DNA from: Eutreptiella sp. 'Long Island Sound 2002'
Taxonomy: Eukaryota; Euglenozoa; Euglenophyceae; Eutreptiales; Eutreptiaceae
Assembly: GCA_964036045.1 (NCBI GenBank)
Contig: OZ038387.1
Location: 60,670,604-60,734,603 of the forward strand
Length of the DNA stretch: 64,000 bases
Reading direction: 5' to 3'
Below are positions 22,700-50,351 of the stretch, one piece after another. The notes beneath the pieces are model-generated. The model did no database searches and was not told the origin of the DNA. It worked only from the letters and a program-made list of their open reading frames with translations. Position numbers and translations under genes: made by a program. How positions within the stretch are numbered: the first letter of the stretch is position 1; every line of letters starts with the position of its first letter.

Positions 22700-25600
22700 T
22701 AATACAGTATTTTGTACAATGTTTAAACATTCACAAAATACACTGAAAAGTGCCACATCTACTGGAACGAAATACATATTGATACTGCAGAATGAAGTTA
22801 ACCACACCACACTGGGCCTCTCACTTTTACGGCCCACTTTAAGAACTTCACCGCAGTTTGAAGAAGAAGTCAACACCAAAAGGGTTTGTCTTTTTCGATA
22901 GTTGTTGCACCTTCCCCTGTACCAAAAAATCACCGTGATGCGCCCAAGCAGAGGGGCTGTACACCAGCGGTTCGCGATGAAAATTTCTGAGTGTGAAACA
23001 CAAATCATGCTGGGTTAGTACCTGTTCTATGGACATTGATGGTGAAGATCATGCACACGCTGCATACCGTATAAGCCACGGTACCTTTTTCAAAAGTTGA
23101 AACTTTGCTCCAGAAGAGCCTCAGATTTTTTTTGAAACGGGCTGCTCCAAAAACTTGTATAGGAGAGCGCCCCAAATCTAAAGCAATGGATGTTTTTCGA
23201 TGGCAATTTCAAGCCATATGGCCTGGAGACCATTGATTTTGCTTCCTATGAAATCGGTGTTTTTGAAGTCGTTGGATTTTTTTTCTAAACTTTGCATGTA
23301 AATAGAATACTTTGAAAAACTACAAATACCATGCCGCCCATGCATTTTGGCACAAACAATAATCCGGAACTGTTTTGCTGGAAGAGTAGTTCGCAAAAAA
23401 CGTTCCACTTCGGCACCAAGAAATCAGAGATAATGATAACAATACATGATCCATCATGTAAACACACCTTTCGGCGGCGCGTGCGCACCATACTTTACAC
23501 GCACGTGGTTGTAACATTTCCTCTCAACCAGCTTTACCGCGGCAAACTTGTCCTCCGTGGCCCACTTTCTCTATGCTGTGTCTCCTGAAAAAGAAAGAAA
23601 GGTGCCACAGAGTGTGCCATGGCAAAGAAGTCACTGCAAAGAGGCTCTATGTTCACTGTATCGTTGCTGCTTTTTTGTTGCACAAGGTGTATCGTTGCGC
23701 GCCGTGTGCTCTACACGACGTACCATTGCTGCGGAACTTTCCAGACACAAGCTACATTGACTCGGCTCTGATTCTCTTCTGAAAACCCTTCTATGCAGGA
23801 CTCCAATCTGCAATTGCATGAGGCAACACGCCCCTCCTAAGAGTCCAGTAAATCGCACAACATGTAAAAAAACAAACAAATCTCATTTAGAAAAATCTAT
23901 CATTACAAACCAATCAAAGCATTTGGACAGAGGGCTTGGCCACAGCCACGTCCATTTTAGTGATCGGCACCTGTATGACTGTTACAAGCCAACCGAATTT
24001 GGGCACAGGCGAATTTCGGCCAGGTGCCCCTATTCTTCCACTTCAATTTCAGACCCAAAAAGCGTATCAAATTATAGTGTCCATAATTAAAGTGGTCCGA
24101 AACTGCCCACTCCCCTGTAGATACTCCTTGATCACCCTCATCGTAACATATCTCTGTATTCTATGGATTGTTTTCTTTCTTTTTGAGGCAATGAGTGAGT
24201 TGGGCCCATAGCATTGTATTGCCTAGGTGCTGAAGCATGTTTCCGACGGGATAGCACAATGTCTCACATCTAAAACTTCTTCAAAATGATTGTGGTCCTC
24301 CTGCAATCAAGGAAATGCAAACATATGCACACATCCAAGGGACCCAGCTATGCCGAAGATTAGGGTTATGCATTGGAAAAGCCGGTTATCGGCAATAATC
24401 GGAGTTTTTTTTTTAAAAAAAACAATCATGCATTGGAAAAGCCGGTTATCGGCAATAATCGGAGTTTTCTTTTTTAAAAAAAAACAATCGGCACAATCGG
24501 TTATTTTGAAAACAAATTTGAACCAATTAATCGGAGTGCTTGCAAACTTTTATGATTATTTGCATTAATACAATGTGTCCCATTTTTGCACTAGAGGTTT
24601 CGTAACAATAACCGATGGTTGATGGGGAAATATGCTTTTTGACCCCTAGACCTTTGCTCGCATGGCCTATTTTTTCATGGTTGGCAAAGCATTGGGTAGT
24701 GAAGGGCAATTAATAAAAAAAAACCGGTTATTTTGAAAATCATTAGTCGGCAAAACCGGTTGTTCTAGTAGTTCAAATCGTTCTAGTAGTTCTAATCGTT
24801 CAAAACCGGCTATTTTCAAAACTACCAGGTTTTAAACCCTATTGAAGATCAAAAATATATCAGTTTATATCTGGATCCATCAAAGATAGGCTAAACTTCG
24901 GGATGAAGTATGTGGCATCCGGCTACCCTGTTGCTGCACGGATTTACATTTCCAGGATGAATGGCGTCCCTGGTGACACTTTAGTACAAAACAACTCACA
25001 TAACATTTCATACAAAGTTGAAAACAAAAATGCAATGGACACCACTGTCGAATTTAATACTTGTTGATTGCTTCCATGAACCACAATGGGCACCAGTAGT
25101 TGTTTGTGCCCAAATTTACAATAGTACCTCAGATCAATAAACACATGTTCTTTGAATGGGTACGGGTGATTGGTAACACCTAAAAAGCCAGTCCCAAAAA
25201 CCAAATATATTAAGTTTTAAACATGGTATAGCTTATGGAGGTAAAATGTTTAAAAAAAAACCTCTTTTGAAAAAAAAAAGTAACCTTTTTGGTTTTCAAG
25301 CGGTTTCTTTTACAAACCACCTGAGAAAACCTTCTTAAACCCTCTTAGCTGCTTCGGGGTAGTTCAAAAAAGGTGCATGCCTTATCCAGTGTAATATTGT
25401 GCCTTTTCTCGTAACAAAACTTGTTTCAACCAGCCTCTTTAAACCATAAGCGGTAGAAATTTGTGATCACAAAACAATAGCCCATTCCATGTTTTCGCTT
25501 GATGTAATGTAAAAACAATTGAACTTGCAAATGTTTCCAACCTACACTATTGTGCAAATCCCTGATACAGCTTGCATTCCTTTGTTCAAACTCTCAGTAC

Positions 25601-26148
25601 CACGTGCCTATTTGGCTTGAGCAATCGCAACCACTAACAGCTTATACAATCAATAAAAACACCAATAACCGGTAAAGAGGATTTTTTATGCAACAACAAC
25701 CAGCTTTGAATTCAATAAAAGGTTCCAGGCCCTCATACAAACATCTCCTAGCATTCGGTACTGAATGAGGTTGAGGCTAGACAATGAATGACTGCAACAA
25801 TATTTGTCGGACACTCCAATCCCTTTTACCACCTTCTTGCGAATCACAGCTCTGTTCTTACTTCGCGGAATTTCAACTCCTCAACCTTATGGTAAAACAA
25901 CTTGAGAGATGGAATTAGCAGGCTCAAAGAAGCAGTACCATACTGTGCAGTGTAATATCAAACACCTGAAGACATAGACTCAAAACGATCAAAACCTCAA
26001 AATCTGCTGTTCCATGCCTTCTCTTCCATCTCTATACGGCTTTACAATCTTCTGGCTTCCGACTACCCAACCTGCGCTGAAGGCTAAAGGCGCACGCGCG
26101 AGTCTGGCCCCAGCGCCACCCTCCCACCAAAAGGATTTGGTCCCGGGC
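22700..26148. other. A+T-rich stretch without a supported gene
   Basis: Short frames occur in all directions with no domains. It contains the 60-bp tandem duplication at 24368 and scattered CGGTTATTTTGAAAA motifs downstream of it (24480-24830), which suggest a decayed repeat. The frame at 23573-23782 (plus) is Cys- and Lys-rich but unrecognisable. Confidence 0.4.
24368..24490. repeat. 60-bp tandem duplication with T/A-run hairpin
   Basis: ATGCATTGGAAAAGCCGG with a following TTATCGGCAATAATCGGAG is present twice, 60 bp apart. Each copy ends in a T run followed by an A run that could fold as a hairpin. Confidence 0.85.
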
Positions 26149-26363
26149 GTAAAACCACCCCCAAATGGGGGATAAAACCACCCTTAAAACCACCCCGGGT
26201 GGTTGTATGCCCACTTTTATGGGGGATAAAAACACCCCTTTTGGGGGATAAAACCACCCCTTTGGGGGGATATAACCACCCCTTATGGGGGATAAAACCA
26301 CCCCCCCTTGTTAAAACCACCCCCTTCGGGGGGATAAAACCACCCCAGGGTGGTTTTATGCCA
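26149..26363. repeat. cluster 1 of GATAAAACCACCCC boxes
   Basis: About nine copies of a box close to GGGGATAAAACCACCCC occur at irregular 20-35 bp spacing, separated by short G-rich or T-rich linkers, with one reverse copy (GGTGGTTTTATG) at the right. The same box fills cluster 2 at 27.9-28.2 kb. The adjacent 62-bp sequence is also shared, so the clusters are parts of one larger duplicated unit. Confidence 0.75.
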
Positions 26364-26380
26364 CCAAAGCATAAAATGAC

Positions 26381-26442
26381 ACAACACGGCAAAACAAAGC
26401 AAAACAATCTAAACCAAAGAAATCTGAAGAGTGCACTGTGCG
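26381..26442 (+). repeat. 62-bp repeat next to box cluster 1
   Basis: The sequence around AACAATCTAAACCAAAG and CTGAAGAGTGCACTGTGCG is nearly identical (roughly six differences in 62) to 27799-27860, which sits beside box cluster 2. Confidence 0.8.
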
Positions 26443-27798
26443 AAACGATACTTATATGGCTTGATAGCATGATATCCACACACTTACAAACCCCTCCATA
26501 ACAAAAACCTCCTAGAGCCGGGTCATCCCTGTCATACCAGGTTCTGACTGAGCAGCAACAATTCCACAACTTTGCCTCAGGGCACTGAAAGCCTGCAGGC
26601 CCTAAGCCGATGCTTATTCCATCAATGAATTGGTATCGGACGAAGATTCAGGCCTCCTGTGCAGTAGCCCACTCCAGGGCAAGCCCTCTGCATTAGCCCC
26701 CCCCCCCCCCCCCGCCTCCCCCCCAACTCCATACAAGTCTTTCATGTGTCTTCCACTGTGCTCATTGTGTGTGGTCACCAGGACTTCTTCCTTTGTGCTT
26801 GAGTAGGACGTGTGAACAACTTGCGGAATAATAATACAGATGCTTTGCCAACCAGCGACACAAACAAAAATCCCTCCCTGGCACCTAGATGATCCCTGAT
26901 TCCCTCATCCTTGATCCCTGACTCATGACACATTCTCTGGAAGTAAAGCAGGGTGCAGAACGGGGTGCGTTGACAAATGAGCACCAAAGGAGTGAATCTC
27001 AGTTGACTAGGCTGTAGTGTGCCTTCCAACGTGCATGGGATGATCTACTGTACAACTGGCTGAGACGTGAAACTCTTCTTCCTGTGATGAACCATCCTGA
27101 ATTCCTGTCTCTGCTGCCCTTGGGGCCAGGCTTCGTTCAGATGACTTTCAGTAACACAAGTAACACAGACACGGCACAGAAAAATTTCATGTCTGCAACA
27201 TCCCTGACCTGTTGAAGTCCAAAAATGTGTGGAACCCGAGGGCAGGGGGCAAGAAGGCGGGGGTGGCCCAGGCGGGAGGGCAGGAGAGGAACTTACAGGT
27301 TTATATTATTCATATCCCACCCTGCTCTCTCGGACCCCTTGAGTGCCTGGGCGTCCTCTCCTCTCCCCCCAGTAGGGCAAGAAGGTGAAACCTGCCTGCC
27401 CGGGCACCCAGCCATCAAACAGCACCTGTTTAACTAAGAAAGGATGGTTCGCCAAAAATAAAAAAATAAAATTGCAAAGCGGTGCTGTCAGTGGCCCCCT
27501 GTGTTTAACTGACTTTTGTTTGTTTCTGGTTTGGGCTGGTTGCTTCGGGGAAGGGGTCGAGAGCAGGGGGGAGGGATTTAAGGGGTATGTGCGCCTGTCA
27601 GTGACTGATAGGGGGGACCCGTAGCAACACACATGAAATGATGTCCTGCACACCTGAATAGCCGTCCTACATCCACCACAACCATGGAAAACCCAATATC
27701 CACTGGTAAAAAAAGTTGTGTGAGCATTCGACTGCGGAACCAGGGGGCGGTTCTTGCACAAGGCGGTTCCTAGGCACGGGGGGGGGGGGGGGTAAGGC

Positions 27799-27860
27799 GC
27801 AACACAGCAAAGCAAAGCAAAACAATCTAAACCAAAGCAGGCTGAAGAGTGCACTGTGCG
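27799..27860 (+). repeat. 62-bp repeat next to box cluster 2
   Basis: Partner of 26381-26442. Here it precedes the box cluster, whereas in the first locus it follows it, so the larger unit has been rearranged or the boxes flank it on both sides. A 13-G run lies just to the left. Confidence 0.8.
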
Positions 27861-27927
27861 TCTGTCTGTCTTCCAGGACTGAGTTTCCTGGTTCACATTG
27901 AGATCGGCCAACCCCCCCCCCCTGGCC

Positions 27928-28166
27928 AATAAGGGGATAAAATCACCAGAAATGGCGGATAAAACCACCCCAAAGGAGTGATAAAACCCCCCCAATGACC
28001 AAATCGGGGGATAAAACCACCCCTATGGGGGGATAAACCCACCGCTGCAAAAGGGGGGATAAAACCACCCGCAGGTGGCATAAAACCACCCCAGGGGTCA
28101 AAAATGGCCAAAAAGGGGGTTGGGGGTGGTTTTATCCCCCATTTGGGGGTGGTTTTATACCCACGA
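27928..28166. repeat. cluster 2 of GATAAAACCACCCC boxes
   Basis: About seven forward boxes are followed by two reverse boxes (GGGGGTGGTTTTAT) at the right end, so the cluster is bounded by opposite orientations and could fold back on itself. The long minus-strand frame over it encodes only box-derived peptide and is rejected as a gene. Confidence 0.75.
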
Positions 28167-28169
28167 CCA

Positions 28170-30881
28170 CAAAAGGATTGCACGGGCCAGCCAATGAGCA
28201 GAAAATTCCAAATGACAGCACACAAGGCGGCAAGCACACTGAACGCAGGATGATCGAACACTAAGGCTTCGAACCAGAGTCCTCCTCATCAGAAAATCCA
28301 GGTCAGCAAGAGGTTTCGAAGAGAAAAAAGTCTTACATGGAGCTTGAGCTCTGAGGTGTGGCATATGCACATGTGCCAATCCTACCACAAGACATCCCTC
28401 AAACACCCACATGCACTGTTCCTAATCAGGTTCTGCCTTGAAAAATGATGGTATGAAAACACTCCACCCCACCCCCTCGTGAACAGCCCGCACAAAAATA
28501 CAGTATGGTAGTCCCTCACCACAAGAGGATGCCCTCAAGCGTATTCAGTGGCTATGATTTTGTGTGATTGCTGATGCCCAACGGGGACTTCGGCATGCGG
28601 AGACGGTGCTGTGCTGTGTGGTCAGGGGGCTGCCAAGGCAGAGCTTTCAGAGGCACTGCTATACCGCAAGCCAGAGTACAGGTGCATGCATGCCGGCACG
28701 CACAGTTTTTGGGAGGGGCCATCAGAGGGAAGCGGGTGGTAAAGGTTGGGGGGGGGGGATTTCAGGGCAGCGCCCTGACAGCAATTAGGGCTCCTCTGGC
28801 CATCACCGATGGAATATATAAAGATGCAGACGCCGTTTGCATGAATAGGTATGCAGGGGGGTCTCATACAAACAGCGCCCCACGTTGCACGTGTGGGTGG
28901 CTGACGGGTACAGCCGGAGACTGACTGGTTGGCGGGTCACTGACGGCAATTTGCGGCCCAGCAGCAATTTGATGAGAGCTAGAGGAGGGGGGGGGGGGTG
29001 AGTACCGGGGTTTCAGCCGTTTATAACCACCCATGTGTTCGACCCGAAATGCGGCTGGACGTTGTCTTGCTGGCCACCTCGCAAATGTGTTGAGACCACG
29101 TTGGCATGGCCGCAGACGGTTTCGCACATTTTGGTCGCGGCGGGCCAAAGGGAGCAGGCTGGCCGTTGGGAGTAGCTCTGACAATACCTCAGCACGACGA
29201 CGGTCGTCTGCGGCGCCGGGGCGACCCCTCAATGGTATTGCCAGGTGCATCGTGCTGCCCTCACCCTTGGGGCAAGCATGGCCCTGTCTCAGCTGCTGGC
29301 CGTGTGACGATTGTTTTTCTAACCGCAGCCTCTTCTGGTCAAGGACGTGAATTTTCACACATGTGAGCCCACCGTAGTGGGAAGGGGGGCTCGGTCATGA
29401 TGGGTCTCATTATGACTACACTCCAGTGAGGAGTGCACCCCATTTCCGCAAATGCGGGAGCGAGTTTAGACCGGTGACGAGTCCATTTTCAAATAAAACT
29501 GTTGGCCCAATGCCCGCCTTGTCCCGCATCAGCAGGGCCTTTACTAAGCACGGAATCCTCACCTGACCGTTTTTTCCCCCCTGAACTGGACCATACATGC
29601 GGAGTCGGCAGGGGGGGGGGGAGGCTGATATTGGGGGTCTGGGAATCGGTTATGCCTCAATTGCCACCCACATAAGACAACAGCCTAACCAGCTTTAGAA
29701 GCGCGTCCAAGCCAGCCTCATCCATCACTGATTCCCTGGACTGGCGTTCGAGAAAAGAGTGCAGGCACAGAATGCGCATAACAGAGCAGGCGCAGAAAAA
29801 GACTTATCGCATGCAGTTCAGCAAGTACATCTCCCCTTCGATTGAACCTGTTCCGACTCGACAACTTTTGCGCACGCATTACACCAGTGAGTGGCATTTT
29901 CACTGCGTAGGAAGCAGCGGCGTCGCATGTCTGGGTCCCGTCCCGTCTGGGATTCAGCAGTGTCTGCATCGACCGTGTGTGAACGCCACCATCATCTGGC
30001 GCACCTTCATCAGAGCTGTTTACGATCTGCTGGCCGACGTTGTCGCACGTGCATTCCGCTGCATGCCGCATGGACAACAGGTTGCCCATTGTGGTTGATC
30101 TGTGCCCGCAGTGTCTGGAGGATTGTTGTATGGCCCTTTCTCACCTTGGTGCTGGAGGTTTGCAGCAGTCCCGCACTCAGTGCAAGGTGCATGCCTCCAG
30201 AGCCCAGCAATTTCTGGTGATAGCGGCCCGAGGCTGCCCCCCGGATTCTATTTCTCAGTGTTCCCAACGGGGGGAAGGGGAGGCATCATGGTCAGGGCGA
30301 GGAAAAAATCGCCGGTATGGGGGATGCATGAACAACCAGAAGCGCCCTACCTTTTGGCGTACCGGGGAGGGCAAAACTAGTAACAGGCGAAATTTAGAAT
30401 GGCATAACATGGCTCAACAAAAATGTGCCACGGTGTTTGAAGGTCTGAAGCCATTTTTCTAGGTGTCGTGCTCAGCTCTCTTGCATGCACATTTCCATTG
30501 TGCCCAACCGCCTCCAGGAAATATGAGGAACCATCCAAGCGACCATCCAGAAGCCTCCAAGAAATGACAGCAACCAACCAAAGGCTTACTGTAGGGAAGC
30601 GCGGATGCACAGTGAAAAAAAAAACAGGTCAAAGCCCATAGGAAATAGCAACCACAATTCACGGTCTTTGCTTGTTCTTGTGCCACCATCTGGGAATCTG
30701 TGCCAAATTTTGCAATGCTATTTTGGAATTTTGGAATTAGCACCAAAGTTCGCCATTCCAACCCCCCCTGGGGTCAATTCTACTCAACTCTGGGGTCACA
30801 GTGGCGACACTGCTGACGGCAATGGACGTCCTCCTTGTGCAGCGCATACTGATGATACAAACGGAATCACGATGAATCCTC
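28170..30881. other. no supported gene
   Basis: Long overlapping frames around 28.8-29.4 and 29.7-30.2 kb have no domain. A plus-strand stretch near 29775-29887 ends at a good donor (ACCA|GTGAGT) and might be an exon, but nothing could be joined to it. Poly-G runs occur at about 28749, 28988 and 29610. Confidence 0.35.
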
Positions 30882-45716
<14,835 letters not shown>

Positions 45717-46149
45717 CTGAGCAAAGGGGAAAGAGCGGCATCACCATTGGGCAAGATCACTCACATCAACGAACAGGATGACGCAATGAGGAACTTGCTG
45801 GTTCCGGACACGCTTTGCCCAGAGGCAAGCGCCGGTCAACCAGCACCTCCTCTGTCGGTAACCTTGCTGCCGCTCCTCGGCAACAATCCACCGCCCGGGC
45901 TCTCCTGAAACCCTGCTTCAACGATCCACTGTCGTCTCTTGACCCCACTGCCGCAACTGCAAAATCACAGCAGCCCTTGTTGCGCTGCGAATATCCTTCA
46001 TTTACGAAAAATTGTTCGAGTACTCCCCACGTCCACCACGGGCAAGACGCCCATAAACACTCCGTCACTTTGCCCATGATCTCACACATTGGGACAAGCA
46101 AACCGCCCATCCCACCAACGGCTTTCCCCAAGTGTGCTCCAACCACAGC

Positions 46150-46721
46150 GGGGTAAATTTTCCTTGGGACCCTTGGTGCCTGTTCCGGTTGACTGTGAGG
46201 AGGGTTTTAAAGAACAAGCCAAAAAGGCCGTTATGCTGCCTTCCCCGCCCACGTGTGCACGGAACTCTCTGCCCATTGACTGTGCTACGGTTGTCAGAGT
46301 ACACTGTCATGTAGCACTTTGCGGGTTTCCCTCCGATGCCTGGAACAAATGCAATAAAACCCAAACCCCAACTTTGCCAAGTTCATTGCTGACGCCCCAC
46401 AAACATTCAAGATGGCAGAATCAATTAATTGGCTTGTTCCTACCGCTCCTCATTGCATTTCCGCTTTTCTGCCCACTTCATTGACCTACATGAGCCAAAT
46501 GCCACAAAGGGACCCAATGAACCACCGTAGATGCCCAAGAAAGGCACACCGCACTGGCATGCACTGGTCAAAGAAACGGCTCGCCAGGCCAACGATGAAG
46601 ACATGGTCATTGCCTGGGCACCTTTCTGTAGGGCAGTAGCACAGAGTAGGGGAACGGTACCTCTTCAGCCCGAAGGGAATCACTCTCCGCCACAGTACTG
46701 CACACACACGCGCGCGCACAC

Positions 46722-46786
<65 letters not shown>

Positions 46787-48600
46787 GGGAGGGAAACCAG
46801 AACCACAAGATACCCAGTGCGCACATACACGCACACACCGGCGCAATGAAGAAATATCTGGACCACCAGACACGCTTGAATCACTCGAATTGAAAGTGAC
46901 CTGAGGAAGATGAAATGTTCCCGCAGCAACAACAGTTGACACTTCAGTTGAGGATGGCGACCACAAAGCTCCTGCGCCCTGCCCTGCCCGTCTGGCCGGC
47001 AGCTACCATCTAAAACCTCCATGGCAACTCTGGGCGCTGGTTTCATCAAACCCAGAACCATCAAGTTCCTGCGGTTCTTCTGGAGAGCCTCCGGTGCTTC
47101 TTATACTCCGCCAACGCGTGAGCCTATGACGTCCTACACATCCCTGGCGCACCTACTTCCTGTATGCCGTTGATGCTGCCCTCGACGCTGCCCCTTGGGA
47201 ATGCAACTCGCAGTTATGATCGAAATAATGCATAAATACACACCACAGGGTCCTTTCTGGAAACTTTTTTCGGCGACTCGTTGGGCGCTGTGGAGAAGGA
47301 CAGGGGCAGATTTAACTTGGACACAGTTTCCGACACTACTCCCTCTCAGAGGCCCACCCGCTCCTTCTTCTCATGGGTCGGGGTGGATTGCGGCAGGGAT
47401 TGAAAAGCAGGGAGGAGGTCTAACATACAAGTGTTTACCAATGGCCCCCCAAAAAAAGTCCCTTGAAGAAACTCGATTCAGCCCCCCCTATCCAATTTTG
47501 TCAGAAGAGGGTTTATGAGTGCACGGGGGTGGGGCCTCCTAACAATTGAGTACCCGAATGGAAATCTGGAGGAGGCGCATAGTTGGTGTTGTTTACCGAA
47601 GGGTCTGTGCATCATCCGTCCCTGGACGAGCAGATATGTCCATATGTCAATTCATCAACACATAATTCGTCAACCCCAGGCCATGCACGCCCACTAGTGC
47701 TTTGTAGATGTGCCATCCGCACGCGAAAAGTCTATCGAGGTTGGTTGTGTCTGCCGTGAGTGACAAGGCAAAGCGCCCATTCATGCCCACTTTCCACCCC
47801 AAAGGGTAAAATGTTGCCCGACATTTGAACAATTGCACCCAGCAAACCACTACACGGACCCCGCCGCTCACGTTCACCCCCGTGAAACGCCCGTAGAGCA
47901 GTGCCATTGGCAGCCACAGAGCCTTCAACCCCAGCTCACCACATACCTGAGGGCAAAGAAGCAGCATGGCAAATAGTCCTGCATCCTAAACCCCTTCCCC
48001 ATGCTGTCCTCACCAATCTGAGGAGCCCCCACAATCAGTGCGTTGGACAGGGGACAGGGTCTGAAGGTGAATGGCAGCATAATCCATTCGTTGCATTCTG
48101 CACTACATGTGCATGGTGTTCCCTACCATCCCAGGCCAAATGCCTGAAGGGGCACGGGGAGTGAAACGGGCTCACAGTTGGCCTCTGCTTGCCCAGATTT
48201 TCCGTCGTGTTTGGAGGTATGCGGAATGGGGTCCAGATGTCACCCAACTCCCTCCCCAGACCCCAAACGAATGCGGCACATGCAACTGCATCTCGGATAC
48301 GGCCCTCATCTCAAGCGGATCACATTGAAGAATGAACACAGTTGAGGGGACACAACAAAGTGCATGAAGGCTGCAGTTGACAACATACAGAACTTTGGGT
48401 CTGAAATGCCACAGGGGTACATCGGTACATCAACGCCACCAAAGCGCTGCCAGGGTGTGGATGAAATGTTGTACTGTCTCGTAGAATTCTGCAAAATTAC
48501 TTAACTTCCGGGAACTTTCAACAAGAAAACCAACACAACAAATTGTTGAGCAGGGAATGTTTTTCAAGTGCAATGTCCAGCCCCTCCCCCAGTAACAGTT
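46150..48600. other. no supported gene; CA microsatellite at 46703-46783
   Basis: This is upstream of the CCA gene's first recognised exon, whose 5' exons and promoter may lie here. A CA array occurs at 46703-46783. Frames of 100-190 codons exist but are compositionally ordinary or cross the microsatellite. Confidence 0.4.
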
Positions 48601-48619
48601 GGAACCGCCCAGGCTTGCG

Positions 48620-48782
48620 CTTGAGGGGGGGCGGGGGATAACAGGGGTAACAGGGGTCCCAGTGCCTCCACCATTTTCCAGACTTCCTCATCGTCGAGCC
48701 ACGAGCAGAAATCATAGGCTACACCAGTGTCATCTAGAGCGTCATTCATAGACAAGTGTCTAGATCCGTCTGAAGAATGGTC
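48620..48782 (-). CDS. candidate exon, acidic, unknown
   Basis: After an acceptor (CCATTCTTCAG) the frame reads GSRHLSMNDALDDTGVAYDF and continues SWLDDEEVWKMVEALG before turning Pro-rich. Asp and Glu are well spread and the amino acid choice looks like protein. It may belong to the same minus-strand gene as the exon at 48924-49160, but the phases do not join directly, so an exon would be missing between them. No family recognised. Confidence 0.3.
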
Positions 48783-48923
48783 TCTGCCCCCCCAACCCCA
48801 CCCCACCTCCCCGAGAGGTTGGTCTGTGCGCTGATGTTTTGCCAAGAGACCTAGGCCATTCAATTCAGGTAGATGATGCCACCCACGTCAGGTCTCCTCC
48901 TTGGCATAGATGCCCAATCTTAC

Positions 48924-49160
48924 CCTGAATTTGCTGCTAGTTTGTGGGATAAACTCATCCTCCGGCCCCAAACTCGTCAGTGTGGAGTCACTGACCACAA
49001 TCTGGGCGTCGTTTCCTCCGTAGCTTCCATCACGTCGCAAATTTGTATGACCGTCCAGCAAATCTACAACTTGGTGCTTGTAGACATTGGGAGGGGCATA
49101 AATGCAAACCAATTGGCGTCCATCATAAGTGTCATGAGATCTTTGTGCTTCTCCTCGTCC
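48924..49160 (-). CDS. candidate exon, unknown protein
   Basis: The frame encodes YDGRQLVCIYAPPNVYKHQ and then VVDLLDGHTNLRRDG, later PEDEFIPQTSSKFR, and ends at a strong donor (TTCAGG|GTAAGA) at 48924. The even, protein-like composition over 70 or more codons argues for coding. The 5' boundary is uncertain. I do not recognise the family. Confidence 0.4.
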
Positions 49161-49818
49161 ATAGTGTGGTGCACCACCCTCGCCACCCCTTTTGCCATTC
49201 CATGTGTGGTACACATTCATGTGTTAGCCCAAGAGGCACAGCGATCTCATTGGCTGCCCAGGGGAAGGCTGGACGGCGCACTGAAGACCCCGCAGACGGG
49301 TGGCACGTTCAGCAGAAATATCGTGACCGAAGCATAACAAGCAAGGAGGGCCCTAGTAAATGGGGCCCAGCCTCGAAAGGCAGCACTTGTCAATCTCACA
49401 ACCAGGGCTACAGTCCAACAGGGACAATATGGATAGGGTCCTACAGGACGACTGCCGACTCTCGGGAGGGGACAAACGGCCGTTGCACTGGTCATTGCCG
49501 AAGGATCTGGAGCTAGAGGAACAATTCAAAGAGCAGCCTGCGGCCTTATTTTGGTGATCAGTGAGGTGGACCAAATGAAATGGTTGGGGCGGCTACGAGT
49601 GAACCGCTTCAAAACTGATGGAATTGATTTTTGGTTGAGGTAAAGGGTGGCCCACCACTGCACTCTAGGATCCCTTTTCAAGTAAAATGAATTTATTTGT
49701 TGACCAGTCCTTTGCAGCTCGACGGTGCGCCCTAGCAAATACGTAGTTGAGATTGGTAAAGGATTCGTACCCCAGGTATTTCGGGCAATGTCGAAAAAGT
49801 GAAAAATGTAAGTCGTGT

Positions 49819-49975
49819 TCAAAAAAACCGTCTAGTCGTGTAATTTTATTTTTTTTTGCTGTAAATGCGTGTAATTTTTTTATTTTTGCTGTAAGTCATG
49901 TGAATTATAAAAAAAAATTGAATTTTTTTATTTTTGCGGTAAGTCGTGTAAATTATAAAAAAAATTGAAAAATTG
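49819..49975. repeat. CGTGTAATTTTT repeat block, left of the satellite
   Basis: Four degenerate units combining AAAAAAACCGTC, AGTCGTGTAATTTT and TTTTTGCTGTAA. The same modules, in the same order, occur at 52833-53093 on the other side of the satellites. Confidence 0.7.
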
Positions 49976-50351
49976 AAAGAAATGCAACCTTTGCAATACA
50001 TGCGCAATATGTACAGCTGCCGGTTCCGTATGGCACCCCATAGCGACCTTAACGATGGGACGCCGTGTCCACAAAGCACATAGTACTTTGCGTGGCCACC
50101 AATTAGTTGGGGCTCAGCCAATACAACATAGTTTCACATGGAGTCATTGGCACTAGACACAAAATCAGGCCAAAGAAAAGAGTCCTGACAGGGCCATGGC
50201 AGGATTGTGTATAAAGTCTGATGTCTGGTGTGGCATGTTGTTTTTGCAGTGTATACAACAAGATGTGTGATGTGTCTGATATAGATCTGATGCTTGGAGG
50301 AAGGGGGGGGGGGTTGGTGTCCAAATGGATGTGCAAAAAGTTGATGCCCCC

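Noticed and set aside
27306-27995. 229-codon minus-strand frame
   Set aside because: It crosses poly-G, box repeats and low-complexity DNA, with no domain and no sensible composition.
29775-29887. Plus-strand peptide resembling a short piece of ribosomal protein L5 (QFSKYI)
   Set aside because: The similarity covers only a few residues and no neighbouring exons fit.
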